NCBI RefSeq assembly: GCF_024529955.1
Contig: NZ_AP024854.1
Location: forward strand, 1,860,001 to 1,924,000
Direction: 5' to 3'
Origin: Photobacterium toruni
GTDB lineage: Bacteria; Pseudomonadota; Gammaproteobacteria; Enterobacterales; Vibrionaceae
DNA length: 64,000 nt
Part shown: positions 18,700 through 27,948 of the stretch, piece after piece
Layout: every line of letters begins with the position of its first letter
Position numbering within the stretch: position 1 is the stretch's first letter
The notes under the pieces: generated by a model
The model's input: the letters and a program-made list of their open reading frames with translations, nothing else
Databases searched by the model: none
Told to the model about the DNA's origin: nothing
Position numbers and translations under genes: made by a program

Positions 18700-18815
18700 A
18701 TATGATTTAATCTGTACATAGGAACAAATACCAACAAAAGTTGTCTTATAAAAATAACTGCTTTTTTATTGAAGAATATTCTTCGTAACCTACTTCATTT
18801 TGAGGTAGGTTTTTC
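18700..18815 (+). ncRNA. Candidate small RNA or orphan transcript with terminator
   Basis: A good intrinsic terminator, AACCTAC-ttcattttga-GGTAGGTT followed by TTTTCTTT (18787-18815), lies in a gap where no + strand gene ends nearby. Just before it is the 14-base palindrome GAAGAATATTCTTC (18771-18784). TATGAT at 18701-18706 could be a -10 box. The product would be an RNA of about 100 bases with no reading frame. Left end is a guess; expression is not shown. Confidence 0.35.
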
Positions 18816-19347
18816 TTTATGGCCCTCTCTTCATTATTTAATCACCGCCATTCACATTACGACTTATAACACTCAAAAATAAAAAAGAAAATACACAAAT
18901 AGAAACCTAATGTTACAAATAGAAATACCTTTAAATGATGCTTTTTATTAATAGCCGCCCATTCATTTTTTAATTTTTAATCGTACTTATTAATATATAT
19001 TTAAATAACATGGTTATTTAAATATCATTATTTTTAGTTCTATTAATTAGCCTTAAAATCCACTGTAAATATATTTTAAACATTAAAAAATACCTATAAC
19101 TTATTTGTAATACATAATACAAATGGTAATTTTATTTTATTTATTTGAATTAAACGAATAATACAAAAATACATAAAAATCATGTAGTTAAATTATTTTT
19201 AATTTATTATAATCTTAACTTGCTAATACTATTTTTATCATTAAAATCCCCTAGAAGAATAATAACGTAATATTTATTTTCAATTTGATATTATGCAGAT
19301 CTATTTATATACCATATGACATATAAATATTATTAGAGAGAAATTTC
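18816..19347. other. Very AT-rich upstream region of the MFS gene
   Basis: About 530 bases with very low G+C content and no supported gene. Such AT-rich DNA often binds H-NS-type silencers. The ribosome binding site GAGAG (19335-19339) precedes the MFS start at 19348. I see no clear operator. Confidence 0.4.
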
Positions 19348-20601
19348 ATGTTTGACAGAGCAAAACAAATTCTTATTGCTGGTTTTTGTATTAATTTATG
19401 TATTGGTATTCTATTTACTTGGAGTGTTTTTAAAAAAGCGCTTGTTATCAATCTTGGTTGGACAAATGCTGAAGCTTCACTTCCATATACCGTTGCTATC
19501 ATCACATTTTCTATAACTCTTCTTTTAGCTGGTATTCTGCAAGACAAATTTGGTCCTAAGTTAGTATTAATTACTGGCATTATTTTCGCAGGTTTAGGCC
19601 TTATCACATCAGGGTATGTAACAAACCCTACACAATTAATCTTTACTTTTGGTATTTTAGCCGGTGGTGGTATTGGCTTTAGTTATGCCTGTTTAAGTCC
19701 AGCAGCAATGAAATGGTTCCATCCGTCTAAACGTGGATTAGTCAATGGTCTAATTGCCGCAGGTTTTGGTTTAGCGGGCGTTTATTTAGCACCACTGATC
19801 ACATCATTAATTGCCAACTATGGTATCAATTATAGCTTCAATATTCTTGGCGTCGCTTTATTATGTATCGCAACACCACTCGCATTTACGATAACTAATC
19901 CATCCGAAAATTATGTGCCTGTTGCTTCAGTATCAACAAAACAAACCGAGAAAAAAGTCATTGTTCCACAAATAGAAGTAAAGTGGACATCAATGCTTAA
20001 AACATCACAATTTTACAGTATCTGGATTATGTACTTATGTGCGTCTTCAACAGGCTTAATGATCATCGGTAATATTACATCAATTGCAGCAATACAAGCG
20101 AACATGACAGACGCTGCCCACCTTGTGGTTATTTTAGCGTTATTTAACACATTTGGTCGTGTTTTAGCCGGTATGCTTTGCGATAAGATTGGCGGCTTAA
20201 AAACATTATCATTGTCATTTATACTATCGATTGCCAATATGATCCTATTCCCCCATTACAGCACGCATATTAGCTTAATTATAGGTATGGCAATTGCGGG
20301 ACTATGTTATGGCACATTACCAGCAGTGTTCCCGTCACTAACCGCTGGTTTTTACGGTCTGAAAAACTATGGCACAAACTATGGTGTAGTTTACACAGCT
20401 TGGGGAGTGAGTGGTTTTATTGGTCCAGTTATTGCCGCAACGGCTGTTGATACTACCGGTAACTATCAATTAGCTTATTTCTACTCAACGATTATTATGG
20501 CGATCGCATTTGTGTTCTCTCTTTTCATTAAAAATCCAAAGAAGCAGCCACAACCAGTATCGAACGTAACACAAACAAGCACAGTAAAAGTAACAGCGTA
20601 A
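19348..20601 (+). CDS. MFS transporter of the oxalate/formate antiporter (OFA) type
   Basis: 417-residue inner-membrane protein with 12 predicted helices. The helix 2-3 loop GILQDKFGPKLVL and the second-half equivalent GMLCDKIGGLKTL are the duplicated MFS motif A; TWSVFKKAL, GGGIGFSYACLSPAAMKWF and GLCYGTLPAVFPSL are typical of OFA proteins such as OxlT. The family exports or exchanges small carboxylates such as oxalate/formate, pyruvate or lactate; the substrate cannot be told from sequence. The central cytoplasmic loop (about 190-215) is charged as usual. It stands alone, with long AT-rich flanks and two small-RNA candidates directly downstream on the same strand. Confidence 0.87.
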   Translation: MFDRAKQILIAGFCINLCIGILFTWSVFKKALVINLGWTNAEASLPYTVAIITFSITLLLAGILQDKFGPKLVLITGIIFAGLGLITSGYVTNPTQLIFTFGILAGGGIGFSYACLSPAAMKWFHPSKRGLVNGLIAAGFGLAGVYLAPLITSLIANYGINYSFNILGVALLCIATPLAFTITNPSENYVPVASVSTKQTEKKVIVPQIEVKWTSMLKTSQFYSIWIMYLCASSTGLMIIGNITSIAAIQANMTDAAHLVVILALFNTFGRVLAGMLCDKIGGLKTLSLSFILSIANMILFPHYSTHISLIIGMAIAGLCYGTLPAVFPSLTAGFYGLKNYGTNYGVVYTAWGVSGFIGPVIAATAVDTTGNYQLAYFYSTIIMAIAFVFSLFIKNPKKQPQPVSNVTQTSTVKVTA

Positions 20602-20729
20602 CACTACAAACAGTTAGTGTAATAAACACTTTGAATCATAGAGTTACAATAAAAATCACTTTTAAAGTAAAAAAAAATAATTATTTTAGGAACCTTTATA
20701 TATATTGCGAGTCTTATATATATTGATAC

Positions 20730-20860
20730 TGATAAAGATATATTAAGAGATAGTCTCTAAATAATTTTTATCATTGTAAATGCTACTACTGCTTTAAATC
20801 CTAATTGTATTTTTTTTGGATAATCTCCTTCCCGTTGATATTTGTCAGCGGGATTTTTTT
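20730..20860 (+). ncRNA. Candidate small RNA, copy 1 of a tandem pair
   Basis: A 29-base core TGCTACTACTGCTTTAAATC... (20781-20809) is followed by a T-rich stretch and a strong intrinsic terminator, TCCCGTTGA / TCAGCGGGA (20830-20853) with seven T. No reading frame or ribosome binding site is present. The same core occurs again 263 bases downstream with a completely different terminator hairpin, so the core is what is conserved. TA-rich promoter-like sequence lies at 20695-20755; the 5' end is approximate. The layout resembles Hfq-dependent sibling sRNAs in which a single-stranded core pairs with target mRNAs. I do not recognise a named family. Confidence 0.6.
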
Positions 20861-20989
20861 GTCCTCAACATAACGATTCATCAAGCGATCACTAATGAAA
20901 AATATACAGACTAAAAAATAATTAAATCTTTTTAAAATAAAATGGAACTCTTTCATTAATACGCAGTCTGACTATATAAGAATTAAAAT

Positions 20990-21118
20990 TATAGATGGTT
21001 ATTTTGTTTTTCAGGCCGTCAGACATACATCTGTAATTTAAATTGCTACTACTGCTTTAACTCCTAATTGTAATTTTTTGTTTTTTACGCTGAAATATTT
21101 ATTTCAGCGTTTTTTTTT
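20990..21118 (+). ncRNA. Candidate small RNA, copy 2 of a tandem pair
   Basis: The core TGCTACTACTGCTTTAACTC... (21044-21072) matches copy 1 at 28 of 29 bases. It is followed by a perfect 10-base terminator stem ACGCTGAAAT / ATTTCAGCGT (21087-21110) and eight more T. Upstream, GTCTGAC (20966-20972) and GTCAGAC (21018-21024) form an inverted repeat and TATATAA near 20973-20980 may be part of a promoter. The terminator may also serve the convergent gene that ends at 21132. The 5' end is approximate. Confidence 0.6.
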
Positions 21119-21131
21119 GCTTATTTTATTC

Positions 21132-21965
21132 TCATAATAATGCTATTTGCGGTGTACCTAGTAACAGATCATCATGTTGCATCGTCATATCTAACTCTGT
21201 AAGCGTTTGATTTGAATTTACTATTTTCCCATCCATATTATTATCATTAGCTATAAACTCAGGAAGTGGTAACTGTGATTTAATCGCCATCTCAGTATAA
21301 TATTGTTCACGGCAAGGATGTGTACTAGCGGCTAAATGCATAACCGACATTGAAGGAGACTGACAAATAATGGCAGAGATAGCATGAATACAATCATCTA
21401 AATGCACTAAATTAACAGGCTGTTTACCACCACTCAGCTGTTGACGACCAGATAAAAATGTTACTGGATGTCGCCGTGGCCCAATTAATCCCGACAAACG
21501 TAACACTGTTAATTGCTGTTGCCATTGCTGACGTAACTGCTGCTCTAATGCGTAATGTAATTTTCCAGAAGCTGAATTAGGGCTAACAGGCGTTGTTTCT
21601 AATACCTCTCCTTGCAATGAATCATATACAGAGGTGGTACTAATAAAAATAACCCGTTGACACCCTACCTGCTTCGCTGCAGTTGCTAACGACATGACCT
21701 TTTCAATATGAGCGTGCGGATCAAGATTTTTACGGCCAGGCGGGATAGCGATGATCAATACATCCGTTGCTAAAAATTGTTCTATTTCTGAATTAACACG
21801 CTCAATAAAAGGTAATGTTAATAAACAGCCCTTAATTCCCTGCTGTTGTAAAATATTAACACCTTCAATCGTAGTCTTAGACCCCCAGACATCAATAGCT
21901 TGAGATTTTAGCGATAATGCTAATGGCAACCCCAACCAACCACAGCCACAAATACTGACTTTCAT
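21132..21965 (-). CDS. NAD-dependent epimerase/dehydratase-like protein (YeeZ type)
   Basis: 277-residue protein of the extended short-chain dehydrogenase group. The N-terminal Rossmann motif is CGCGWLGLPLA; IIAIPPGRK, RVIFISTTSVYDSLQG and VNLVHLDDCIHAI are typical of the YeeZ-like family. The classic catalytic Tyr-x3-Lys is not clear, so its reaction is unknown and it may not act as a sugar epimerase. It is a single gene on the minus strand, divergent from hexR, and ends 14 bases from the second sRNA terminator. Confidence 0.75.
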   Translation of the reverse strand: MKVSICGCGWLGLPLALSLKSQAIDVWGSKTTIEGVNILQQQGIKGCLLTLPFIERVNSEIEQFLATDVLIIAIPPGRKNLDPHAHIEKVMSLATAAKQVGCQRVIFISTTSVYDSLQGEVLETTPVSPNSASGKLHYALEQQLRQQWQQQLTVLRLSGLIGPRRHPVTFLSGRQQLSGGKQPVNLVHLDDCIHAISAIICQSPSMSVMHLAASTHPCREQYYTEMAIKSQLPLPEFIANDNNMDGKIVNSNQTLTELDMTMQHDDLLLGTPQIALL

Positions 21966-22310
21966 TAGCTTTCCTTTTGATATTTGAATTTAATTACATT
22001 GCGTATTTTATTCAAAAATACTCAAACATAATCACTATTATTTATTTCACTGCTTAAAATAAGTCTTTATTTATAAAACAAATATCCATAACTGGTAAAA
22101 TAAAACAACAAAAATTAACATTGTTTGTTTTGTAAATTTCAATTATGAAAATAAAAAGTCGATCTTGATCAAAATATAATAAGAAGACCCTGAAAAATGC
22201 TGCGAATAGCGATGATATGTTAATAGTTAAGTAGTATAGTTTCATTATATGAGTAGCTTGATGACAAGAATGCTACAAATGAAATTCAATAACGAAGTGC
22301 ATAAATACCT
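21966..22310. other. Divergent promoter region between the YeeZ-like gene and hexR
   Basis: 345 AT-rich bases without a supported gene. GTAGTATAG-ttt-CATTATATGAGTA (22231-22255) is a candidate hexR promoter or autoregulatory site, but I cannot fit a firm HexR consensus. A 63-residue frame on the minus strand lacks a ribosome binding site and looks random. Confidence 0.4.
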
Positions 22311-23168
22311 ATGAATACCATAGAAAAAATACAAAATAACTTAGAACACTTCAGCAAATCTGAACGTAAAGTAGCGGAAGTGATTATCGCCTCGCCACAG
22401 ACAGCTATTCACTCTAGCATCGCAACATTGGCTAAAATGGCAGATGTAAGTGAGCCTACCGTTAACCGTTTTTGTCGTCGACTTGATACCAAAGGCTTCC
22501 CTGACTTTAAACTACATTTAGCTCAAAGTTTGGCAAACGGTACCCCTTATGTAAACCGTAATGTTGAAGAAAATGATGGCCCAGATGCTTACACAGCTAA
22601 AATATTTGAATCAACAATGGCCTGCTTAGATGTTGCCAAAAATAGTATTGATCCAATGCAAATCAACCGAGCTGTTGATTTATTGACTCAAGCAAAAAAA
22701 ATATCTTTTTTTGGGTTAGGTGCTTCAGCATCTGTAGCACATGATGCACAAAATAAATTCTTTCGGTTCAATATTCCAATCGTTTGTTTTGATGACATAG
22801 TCATGCAGCGTATGAGTGTTATTAATTGTAGCGATGGCGATGTTGTCGTTGTTATTTCACATACAGGCCGCACCAAAAGTCTCGTTGAAATAGCACAAAT
22901 GGCGCGCGAAAATGGCGCGACAGTTATTGGTATTACCGCAAAACATTCACCGCTAGAACGCGAATGTTCATTAGCAATTTGCCTTGATGTTCCAGAGGAC
23001 ACCGACATTTATATGCCAATGGCAAGTCGAGTTGTACAAATGACAGTCATTGATGTGCTTGCTACTGGCTTTACATTGCGTCGAGGATCAAGTTTTCGCG
23101 ATAACTTAAAGCGTGTAAAAGACTCACTTAAAGACTCTCGATTTTCTAAAGAGCGCCATCTACGGTAA
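22311..23168 (+). CDS. hexR: Central carbon metabolism repressor HexR (RpiR family)
   Basis: 285-residue regulator. The N-terminal helix-turn-helix (about 1-77) includes SERKVAEVIIASPQTAIHSS and MADVSEPTVNRFCRRL; the C-terminal SIS domain (about 120-255) includes FFGLGASASVAHDA and VVVISHTGRTKSLVEIA, expected to bind the Entner-Doudoroff intermediate KDPG. HexR controls glycolytic, Entner-Doudoroff and gluconeogenic genes. The neighbouring pykA, starting 203 bases downstream, supports the name because hexR-pykA is the usual arrangement in Vibrionaceae and Shewanella. A long hairpin overlapping the stop codon follows. Confidence 0.94.
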   Translation: MNTIEKIQNNLEHFSKSERKVAEVIIASPQTAIHSSIATLAKMADVSEPTVNRFCRRLDTKGFPDFKLHLAQSLANGTPYVNRNVEENDGPDAYTAKIFESTMACLDVAKNSIDPMQINRAVDLLTQAKKISFFGLGASASVAHDAQNKFFRFNIPIVCFDDIVMQRMSVINCSDGDVVVVISHTGRTKSLVEIAQMARENGATVIGITAKHSPLERECSLAICLDVPEDTDIYMPMASRVVQMTVIDVLATGFTLRRGSSFRDNLKRVKDSLKDSRFSKERHLR

Positions 23169-23210
23169 TACATTTATATCGCGAAGTTTCGGCTTCGCGG
23201 ATATGTATTA
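23166..23210 (+). terminator. Long hairpin after hexR
   Basis: TAATACAT (23166-23173) pairs with ATGTATTA (23203-23210), enclosing CGCGAAG-tttcgg-CTTCGCG. The stem overlaps the hexR stop codon. No T-run follows, so it may be a processing or partial-termination signal limiting read-through into pykA. Confidence 0.5.
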
Positions 23211-23371
23211 CAGCACTCTCTTCGTTATATCTCTGTTTGATAATACCTATCATTAGCTTAGCTTAATCTTAAATTGCTAAGTCGCATTTATACATACCTC
23301 ATTTATCCCATAACTTATGTACTGCAATCATATTGGATAGATAAATCAGTTTATTTACATGGAGCTTATTA

Positions 23372-24817
23372 ATGTCAGAACAACTAAGACGTACCAAAAT
23401 TGTGACCACCCTCGGACCTGCAACTGATCGCGATAATAACCTAGAAAAAATCATTGCAGCAGGTGCTAACGTGGTTCGCATGAATTTTTCCCATGGTAGT
23501 CCTGAAGATCATATTCTTCGCACTCAACAAGTTCGTGAAATAGCGGCACGTTTGGGTAAACATGTGGCTATTTTAGGGGATCTTCAAGGCCCTAAAATTC
23601 GTGTATCCACGTTCAAAGATGGAAAAATCCAACTGAGTATTGGCGATAAGTTTACTCTTGATAGTGATTTACCTAAAGGTGAAGGTCATCAAGATGCCGT
23701 TGGCTTGGACTATAAAGAACTGCCTAATGATGTTATTAAAGGTGATGTGTTATTACTTGATGATGGCCGTGTTCAACTACAAGTAACAGAAGTCAGTGGT
23801 AATAAAGTACATACCATTGTTACCGTTGCTGGTCCGTTATCTAATAATAAAGGTATTAATAAAAAAGGGGGTGGTTTATCCGCAGCAGCATTAACTGAAA
23901 AAGACAAGGCCGACATTATTACAGCGGCAGCCATGAATGTTGATTACCTTGCGGTTTCTTTTCCTCGTAATGGTGCAGATATGCATTATGCTCGTCAATT
24001 AGCAACGGAAGCGGGACTAACGGCTAAATTAGTAGCAAAAGTAGAACGAGCAGAAACGGTTGCAACCACTGAAGCGATGGATGACATTATTTTAGCCTCT
24101 GATGTAGTGATGGTTGCTCGTGGTGATTTAGGGGTTGAAATTGGCGATCCTGAACTTGTTGGCGTACAGAAAAAACTGATCCGTCGCGCTCGTAGTCTTG
24201 ACCGTACCGTTATTACCGCGACTCAAATGATGGAATCTATGATCACAAGCCCAATGCCCACTCGAGCAGAGGTAATGGACGTTGCTAATGCGGTTTTAGA
24301 TGGCACTGATGCTGTTATGTTATCAGCAGAAACAGCAGCAGGTGAATTCCCGGTTGAAACGGTCACAATCATGGCCAGTGTTTGTCTTGGTGCCGAGAAA
24401 GAGCCTAGCATTAATATCTCTAATCACCGTTTAGATCGTAAATTCTCAAACCCTGAAGAAACCATTGCTATGGCAACTATGTATGCTGCCAATCATATGG
24501 TTGGTATTAAAGCAATTGTAGTAATGACAGAATCGGGTCGTACACCACGCTTAATGTCTCGTATTTCATCAGGATTACCTATTTTTGCATTATCCCGAAA
24601 TAAAACAACCCTCAATCAGACAGCATTATACCGTGGTGTTACACCTGTCTTTTTTGATCGTGATAGTGATGCAGGCTTGGATGCGGCAAAACATGCCCTG
24701 AATGTTTTAAAAGAAGCAGGATATGTACAGCCTGGTGATTTAACCATTATTACGCAAGGTGATAAAATGGATACCGTTGGATCGACCAATAATATGCGTA
24801 TATTAACGGTAGATTAA
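23372..24817 (+). CDS. pykA: Pyruvate kinase II
   Basis: 481-residue pyruvate kinase, phosphoenolpyruvate plus ADP to pyruvate plus [55 protein letters not shown] and [13 protein letters not shown] agree with the PykA (AMP-activated) rather than the PykF type. The catalytic-site signature around residues 215-225 (LVAKVERAE) is intact; E. coli PykA has 480 residues. Start at ATG 23372 with GGAG at 23361-23364. Likely HexR-controlled because of position; I did not find a clear HexR box. Ends in a strong terminator. Confidence 0.97.
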   Translation: MSEQLRRTKIVTTLGPATDRDNNLEKIIAAGANVVRMNFSHGSPEDHILRTQQVREIAARLGKHVAILGDLQGPKIRVSTFKDGKIQLSIGDKFTLDSDLPKGEGHQDAVGLDYKELPNDVIKGDVLLLDDGRVQLQVTEVSGNKVHTIVTVAGPLSNNKGINKKGGGLSAAALTEKDKADIITAAAMNVDYLAVSFPRNGADMHYARQLATEAGLTAKLVAKVERAETVATTEAMDDIILASDVVMVARGDLGVEIGDPELVGVQKKLIRRARSLDRTVITATQMMESMITSPMPTRAEVMDVANAVLDGTDAVMLSAETAAGEFPVETVTIMASVCLGAEKEPSINISNHRLDRKFSNPEETIAMATMYAANHMVGIKAIVVMTESGRTPRLMSRISSGLPIFALSRNKTTLNQTALYRGVTPVFFDRDSDAGLDAAKHALNVLKEAGYVQPGDLTIITQGDKMDTVGSTNNMRILTVD

Positions 24818-24868
24818 TCGTTAATTAATGGCACTGTTATAAATACATCATTAATAGTTATTAATGGC

Positions 24869-24898
24869 AAAGGCTGAGTTCGTATTCTCAGCCTTTTA
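24869..24898 (+). terminator. Terminator of pykA
   Basis: AAAGGCTGAG-ttcgtatt-CTCAGCCTTTT; may also end the convergent rimJ transcript. Confidence 0.9.
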
Positions 24899-24912
24899 GT
24901 TTTAAAATAAAC

Positions 24913-25512
24913 TCAGTTGATTGGCAGTGACCAGTTGGGATTCACTAATGATGTTAAGATGTGATCCTGCCATTGACCATTGATCAATAAATAATCTTTC
25001 GCTAACCCTTCTTTCTCAAAACCCACAGCGGTTAATACACTGCCACTTTTATTATTATGAGGCATATACGCAGCCATAATGCGATGAAAATGTTTATCAA
25101 CAAAAATCCACTCACACACTGCCGCTAGTGCACGACGCATCACTGCTTTACCCTGATAATCTTGATCTAATGAATAGCCCACATGACAAGCATAAAAAGG
25201 TGACTTTACTAAATTGCTAAGATTAATCACCCCGATAATAGTGTTTGTTTCACGATGCTCAATAACAAAATAAAAAGCCATTTCGTGACGATGTAAAGTC
25301 GCAATTTGTTCCAGACGTTGTTGCCAACCCGCTAAACTAAAAAAAGCCTCGTGCCGTAACGGCTCCCACGGAGCAAGAAAATGGCGATTACGCTGGTAGT
25401 ATGCTGTAATTTGTTCGGCATCTCGCATTTCAACCAAGCGAATTTTTATATCATCAAGTACAATAGTTGATGAGCGATGTATAATTGAATGAAACAAGTA
25501 CGACCTCGACAT
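24913..25512 (-). CDS. rimJ: Ribosomal-protein S5 alanine N-acetyltransferase
   Basis: GNAT-family acetyltransferase, 199 residues from ATG 25512 (an upstream ATG at 25539 gives 208; neither has a good Shine-Dalgarno). It acetylates the N-terminal alanine of ribosomal protein S5. YYQRNRHFLAPWEPLRHEAF, FYFVIEHRETNTIIGVINLS, the acetyl-CoA loop DQDYQGKAVM and YMPHNNKSGSVLTAVGFEKE follow E. coli RimJ closely, as does the C-terminal KDYLLINGQWQDHILTSL. Convergent with pykA and divergent from ogt. Confidence 0.88.
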   Translation of the reverse strand: MSRSYLFHSIIHRSSTIVLDDIKIRLVEMRDAEQITAYYQRNRHFLAPWEPLRHEAFFSLAGWQQRLEQIATLHRHEMAFYFVIEHRETNTIIGVINLSNLVKSPFYACHVGYSLDQDYQGKAVMRRALAAVCEWIFVDKHFHRIMAAYMPHNNKSGSVLTAVGFEKEGLAKDYLLINGQWQDHILTSLVNPNWSLPIN

Positions 25513-25660
25513 GACAATGTTAATTGATATAACGCACATTTTATGAGTTTACATGATATTGAATACAAGCCACATTCAATATTCGATATATTAGCACAGC
25601 GTTGTCTGTTACTCTTTATCAGTCAATGTTATTAATTATTACGCCTTTAGTGAGTTATTG

Positions 25661-26155
25661 ATGTATTACGATTGTATTGAAACAGAACTGGGAAGCATTA
25701 TGTTACTGGCAGATCATCAAGGTCTGCGACAACTGTCGATCATGAGCCCCAGCTATAGCCCTAATGAAATATGGCAATATAACCCCGAGTTTATGGCGCC
25801 CTTCATTAGACAACTCAAAGAATACCTCATCGGCTCTAGACAAAAATTCACCTTCCCTCTCGCTCCACAAGGCACCTTGTTTCAACAACAAATATGGCAT
25901 GCTATTGCTGACGTTCCCTATGGTGAAACCGTCACCTACGAGCAAATAGCTGCAAATATTGGCAATACCAAAGCAACCCAAGCGATCGGTATGGCTAAAA
26001 ATGTCAACCCTATCCCTATTGTGATCCCCTGCCACCGCGTATTAAATAGTCATAATTCATTATGTGGTTATCGTTATGGCGAAGATATTGTCGCACTACT
26101 ATTAGCCTTAGAAGCAGGCGATACTATCTTGCTAGAAGCGCATCAGAACGACTGA
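25661..26155 (+). CDS. ogt: Methylated-DNA-protein-cysteine methyltransferase
   Basis: 164-residue DNA repair suicide enzyme that takes the methyl group from O6-methylguanine or O4-methylthymine onto its own cysteine. The active-site signature PIVIPCHRVLNSHNSLCGYR is intact; FQQQIWHAIADVPYGETVTY is the DNA-binding helix region. Start set at ATG 25661; the reading frame extends one TTG codon further upstream. Length and lack of an Ada regulatory domain fit the Ogt type. A Tyr sits where most relatives have GGY-x-W/GL; the sequence CGYRYGEDIV departs a little from the common GYxxGxxxK pattern. Confidence 0.92.
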   Translation: MYYDCIETELGSIMLLADHQGLRQLSIMSPSYSPNEIWQYNPEFMAPFIRQLKEYLIGSRQKFTFPLAPQGTLFQQQIWHAIADVPYGETVTYEQIAANIGNTKATQAIGMAKNVNPIPIVIPCHRVLNSHNSLCGYRYGEDIVALLLALEAGDTILLEAHQND

Positions 26156-26186
26156 TCTTAATTCCATAGTTTTCATTATTTGTTAT

Positions 26187-26224
26187 AAAAAAAAGAGATA
26201 GCAATAATAGCTATCTCTTTTTTT
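26187..26224. terminator. Bidirectional terminator between ogt and tyrR
   Basis: AAAAGAGATAGC (26191-26202) and GCTATCTCTTTT (26210-26221) with A and T runs on either side; works for both convergent genes. Confidence 0.92.
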
Positions 26225-26236
26225 CATACTTAATCA

Positions 26237-27775
26237 TCAGTTACGTTTGCTAAGACCGTATTCACGGAGTTTATTCGCGACGGCAGTATGAGAAACGCCT
26301 AATCGTTTAGCCAATTTACGGGTTGATGGATAACTCTGATATAAATTAGACAAAATACCAGATTCATAACGCTTCATTATCGCATCTAATGATCCCGTTA
26401 ACGTTTCTTCACTAAAAACGGCCGTTGATTCATTTTCAGGTAATTGCACATCAGCAGCCGTCATTTCGTCCCCTTCGACTTGTGTCATCGCACGAAATAA
26501 CACATTACGCAATTGACGAATATTCCCCGGCCAAGCATATTGCTTAAGCGTTAGAGCTAATTCTTCAGATAACGAAGGTTTGGGTTGATATAACTCTTGA
26601 GCAAATTGTGCTAAGAATAATTCAGCTAATGGAACAATATCAGCAATACGCTCTCGCAATGGTGGCACCACTAAAGCAAGAACATTAAGTCGATAGTACA
26701 GATCTTCACGGAACACTCCATCTGCAACAAGATCTAATAATCTTTTTTGAGTAGAGCAAATTACCCGTACTGATACTTTTATTTCGGCTTCTTCACCTAC
26801 TCGACGGAAAGTACCATCCTGTAAAAAACGTAATAATTTAATCTGCAAGTGTTTTGACATCTCACCGATTTCATATAGAAATACAGTACCACCAGCGGCT
26901 TGCTCAAAAATACCTTTTTTAGCAGGTTCATTAACACTTCCAATACAACCAAACAATTCAGTTTCTGCTGCATTATCAGGCATCGATATACAGTTAACCA
27001 CTAAAAACGGGTTATCTCGATGCACTGAACGTTGATGACAAGCACGGGCTAACATCTCTTTACCCGTTCCTGTTTCACCTTGAATAAGTAAAGGCGCATC
27101 TAGTAATGCCAACTTCTTTGCTTGCCCTAATAAATGTTTAAATCGCGATGAATGACCAATCAAATGCTCAAAGCCACTGTCGCCATGAATACCACGCATA
27201 ACAACAGGCATTTTAGCTTCAGAAAGTGACTTCAATAAAATCAAAGCACTAACCAGTACAGGCTCAGATGCATCATCACTTACCAATACAGGCATGATAT
27301 CCATTTGGTAATCTAACCCTGCAATAACTACGATCTCACTGTGCTTTTGCGCCTGATTTTTATCTAACCAGCGGGAAAAATTAAACCCAAGTAAAGAATG
27401 TATATTTTCATTGAATAAGTCATCACTATGATGACCCATTAATTTCTCAGCGGCCTGATTTGCAAAATCCACTTTGCCATTTAAATTAATAGTGAAAAAT
27501 GGATCAGGTAAAGTCTGTAATAAAGCCGATAACTCAGTGTGTTCACGTTCACTGGGCATAAACTGTATTTTACGTACATCTGTCACACCATCTAACTGAC
27601 GAATTTGTGACATTAATTGACTAAATTGTTCAAACTCAACTTCAGGACAATTTAAATAAATAATACCAATGCGATCAATTTCAATCCCACGAAGATCAAT
27701 TTTTTGGCTGGTTAGAATATCCAGTAATTCACGGGTCATGCCCACTCTATCTTCGCAAAATACCTGTAATCTCAT
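26237..27775 (-). CDS. tyrR: Aromatic amino acid regulator TyrR, altered Walker B
   Basis: 512-residue regulator of aromatic amino-acid synthesis and transport genes (E. coli TyrR 513). Domains in order: ACT (1-75), PAS (78-190), AAA+ (205-430) and a C-terminal Fis-like helix-turn-helix with KLAKRLGVSHTAVANKLREY. Walker A GETGTGKE is intact (233-240). The GAFTGA loop of sigma-54 activators is replaced by GCIGSVNEPA, as expected for TyrR, which works with sigma-70. The Walker B motif reads TVFLYEIGEM: residue 301 is Tyr (codon TAT, 26873-26875) where TyrR of E. coli has Asp. This is expected to damage ATP hydrolysis. A candidate TyrR box lies 156 bases upstream. Confidence 0.95.
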   Translation of the reverse strand: MRLQVFCEDRVGMTRELLDILTSQKIDLRGIEIDRIGIIYLNCPEVEFEQFSQLMSQIRQLDGVTDVRKIQFMPSEREHTELSALLQTLPDPFFTINLNGKVDFANQAAEKLMGHHSDDLFNENIHSLLGFNFSRWLDKNQAQKHSEIVVIAGLDYQMDIMPVLVSDDASEPVLVSALILLKSLSEAKMPVVMRGIHGDSGFEHLIGHSSRFKHLLGQAKKLALLDAPLLIQGETGTGKEMLARACHQRSVHRDNPFLVVNCISMPDNAAETELFGCIGSVNEPAKKGIFEQAAGGTVFLYEIGEMSKHLQIKLLRFLQDGTFRRVGEEAEIKVSVRVICSTQKRLLDLVADGVFREDLYYRLNVLALVVPPLRERIADIVPLAELFLAQFAQELYQPKPSLSEELALTLKQYAWPGNIRQLRNVLFRAMTQVEGDEMTAADVQLPENESTAVFSEETLTGSLDAIMKRYESGILSNLYQSYPSTRKLAKRLGVSHTAVANKLREYGLSKRN

Positions 27776-27930
27776 CGTTTACACCTTCTTGTTATTCATC
27801 TTCTGTGTATAATTAATTACAGTTATCTACTTAAGATAATCGTTTTAATAATACAAATAATAATCATAGTGTTAGGCTTTATTTCTGAGAGGCCCAATCC
27901 ACACAATTAAAAGTATTTACAAGTGTATAC

Positions 27931-27948
27931 TGTCAACTATTCCTGACA
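27931..27948. promoter_or_regulatory. Candidate TyrR box upstream of tyrR
   Basis: TGTCAA-CTATTC-CTGACA fits the TyrR-box pattern TGTAAA-N6-TTTACA at the essential G and C positions 14 bases apart. It is the core of a longer inverted repeat ACTGTCA / TGACAGT (27929-27950). Autoregulation of tyrR is known in E. coli; here it is inferred. Confidence 0.5.

Noticed and set aside
22054-22245. 63-codon minus-strand frame in the hexR upstream gap
   Set aside because: No ribosome binding site; hydrophobic and Ile/Phe-rich only because the DNA is AT-rich.
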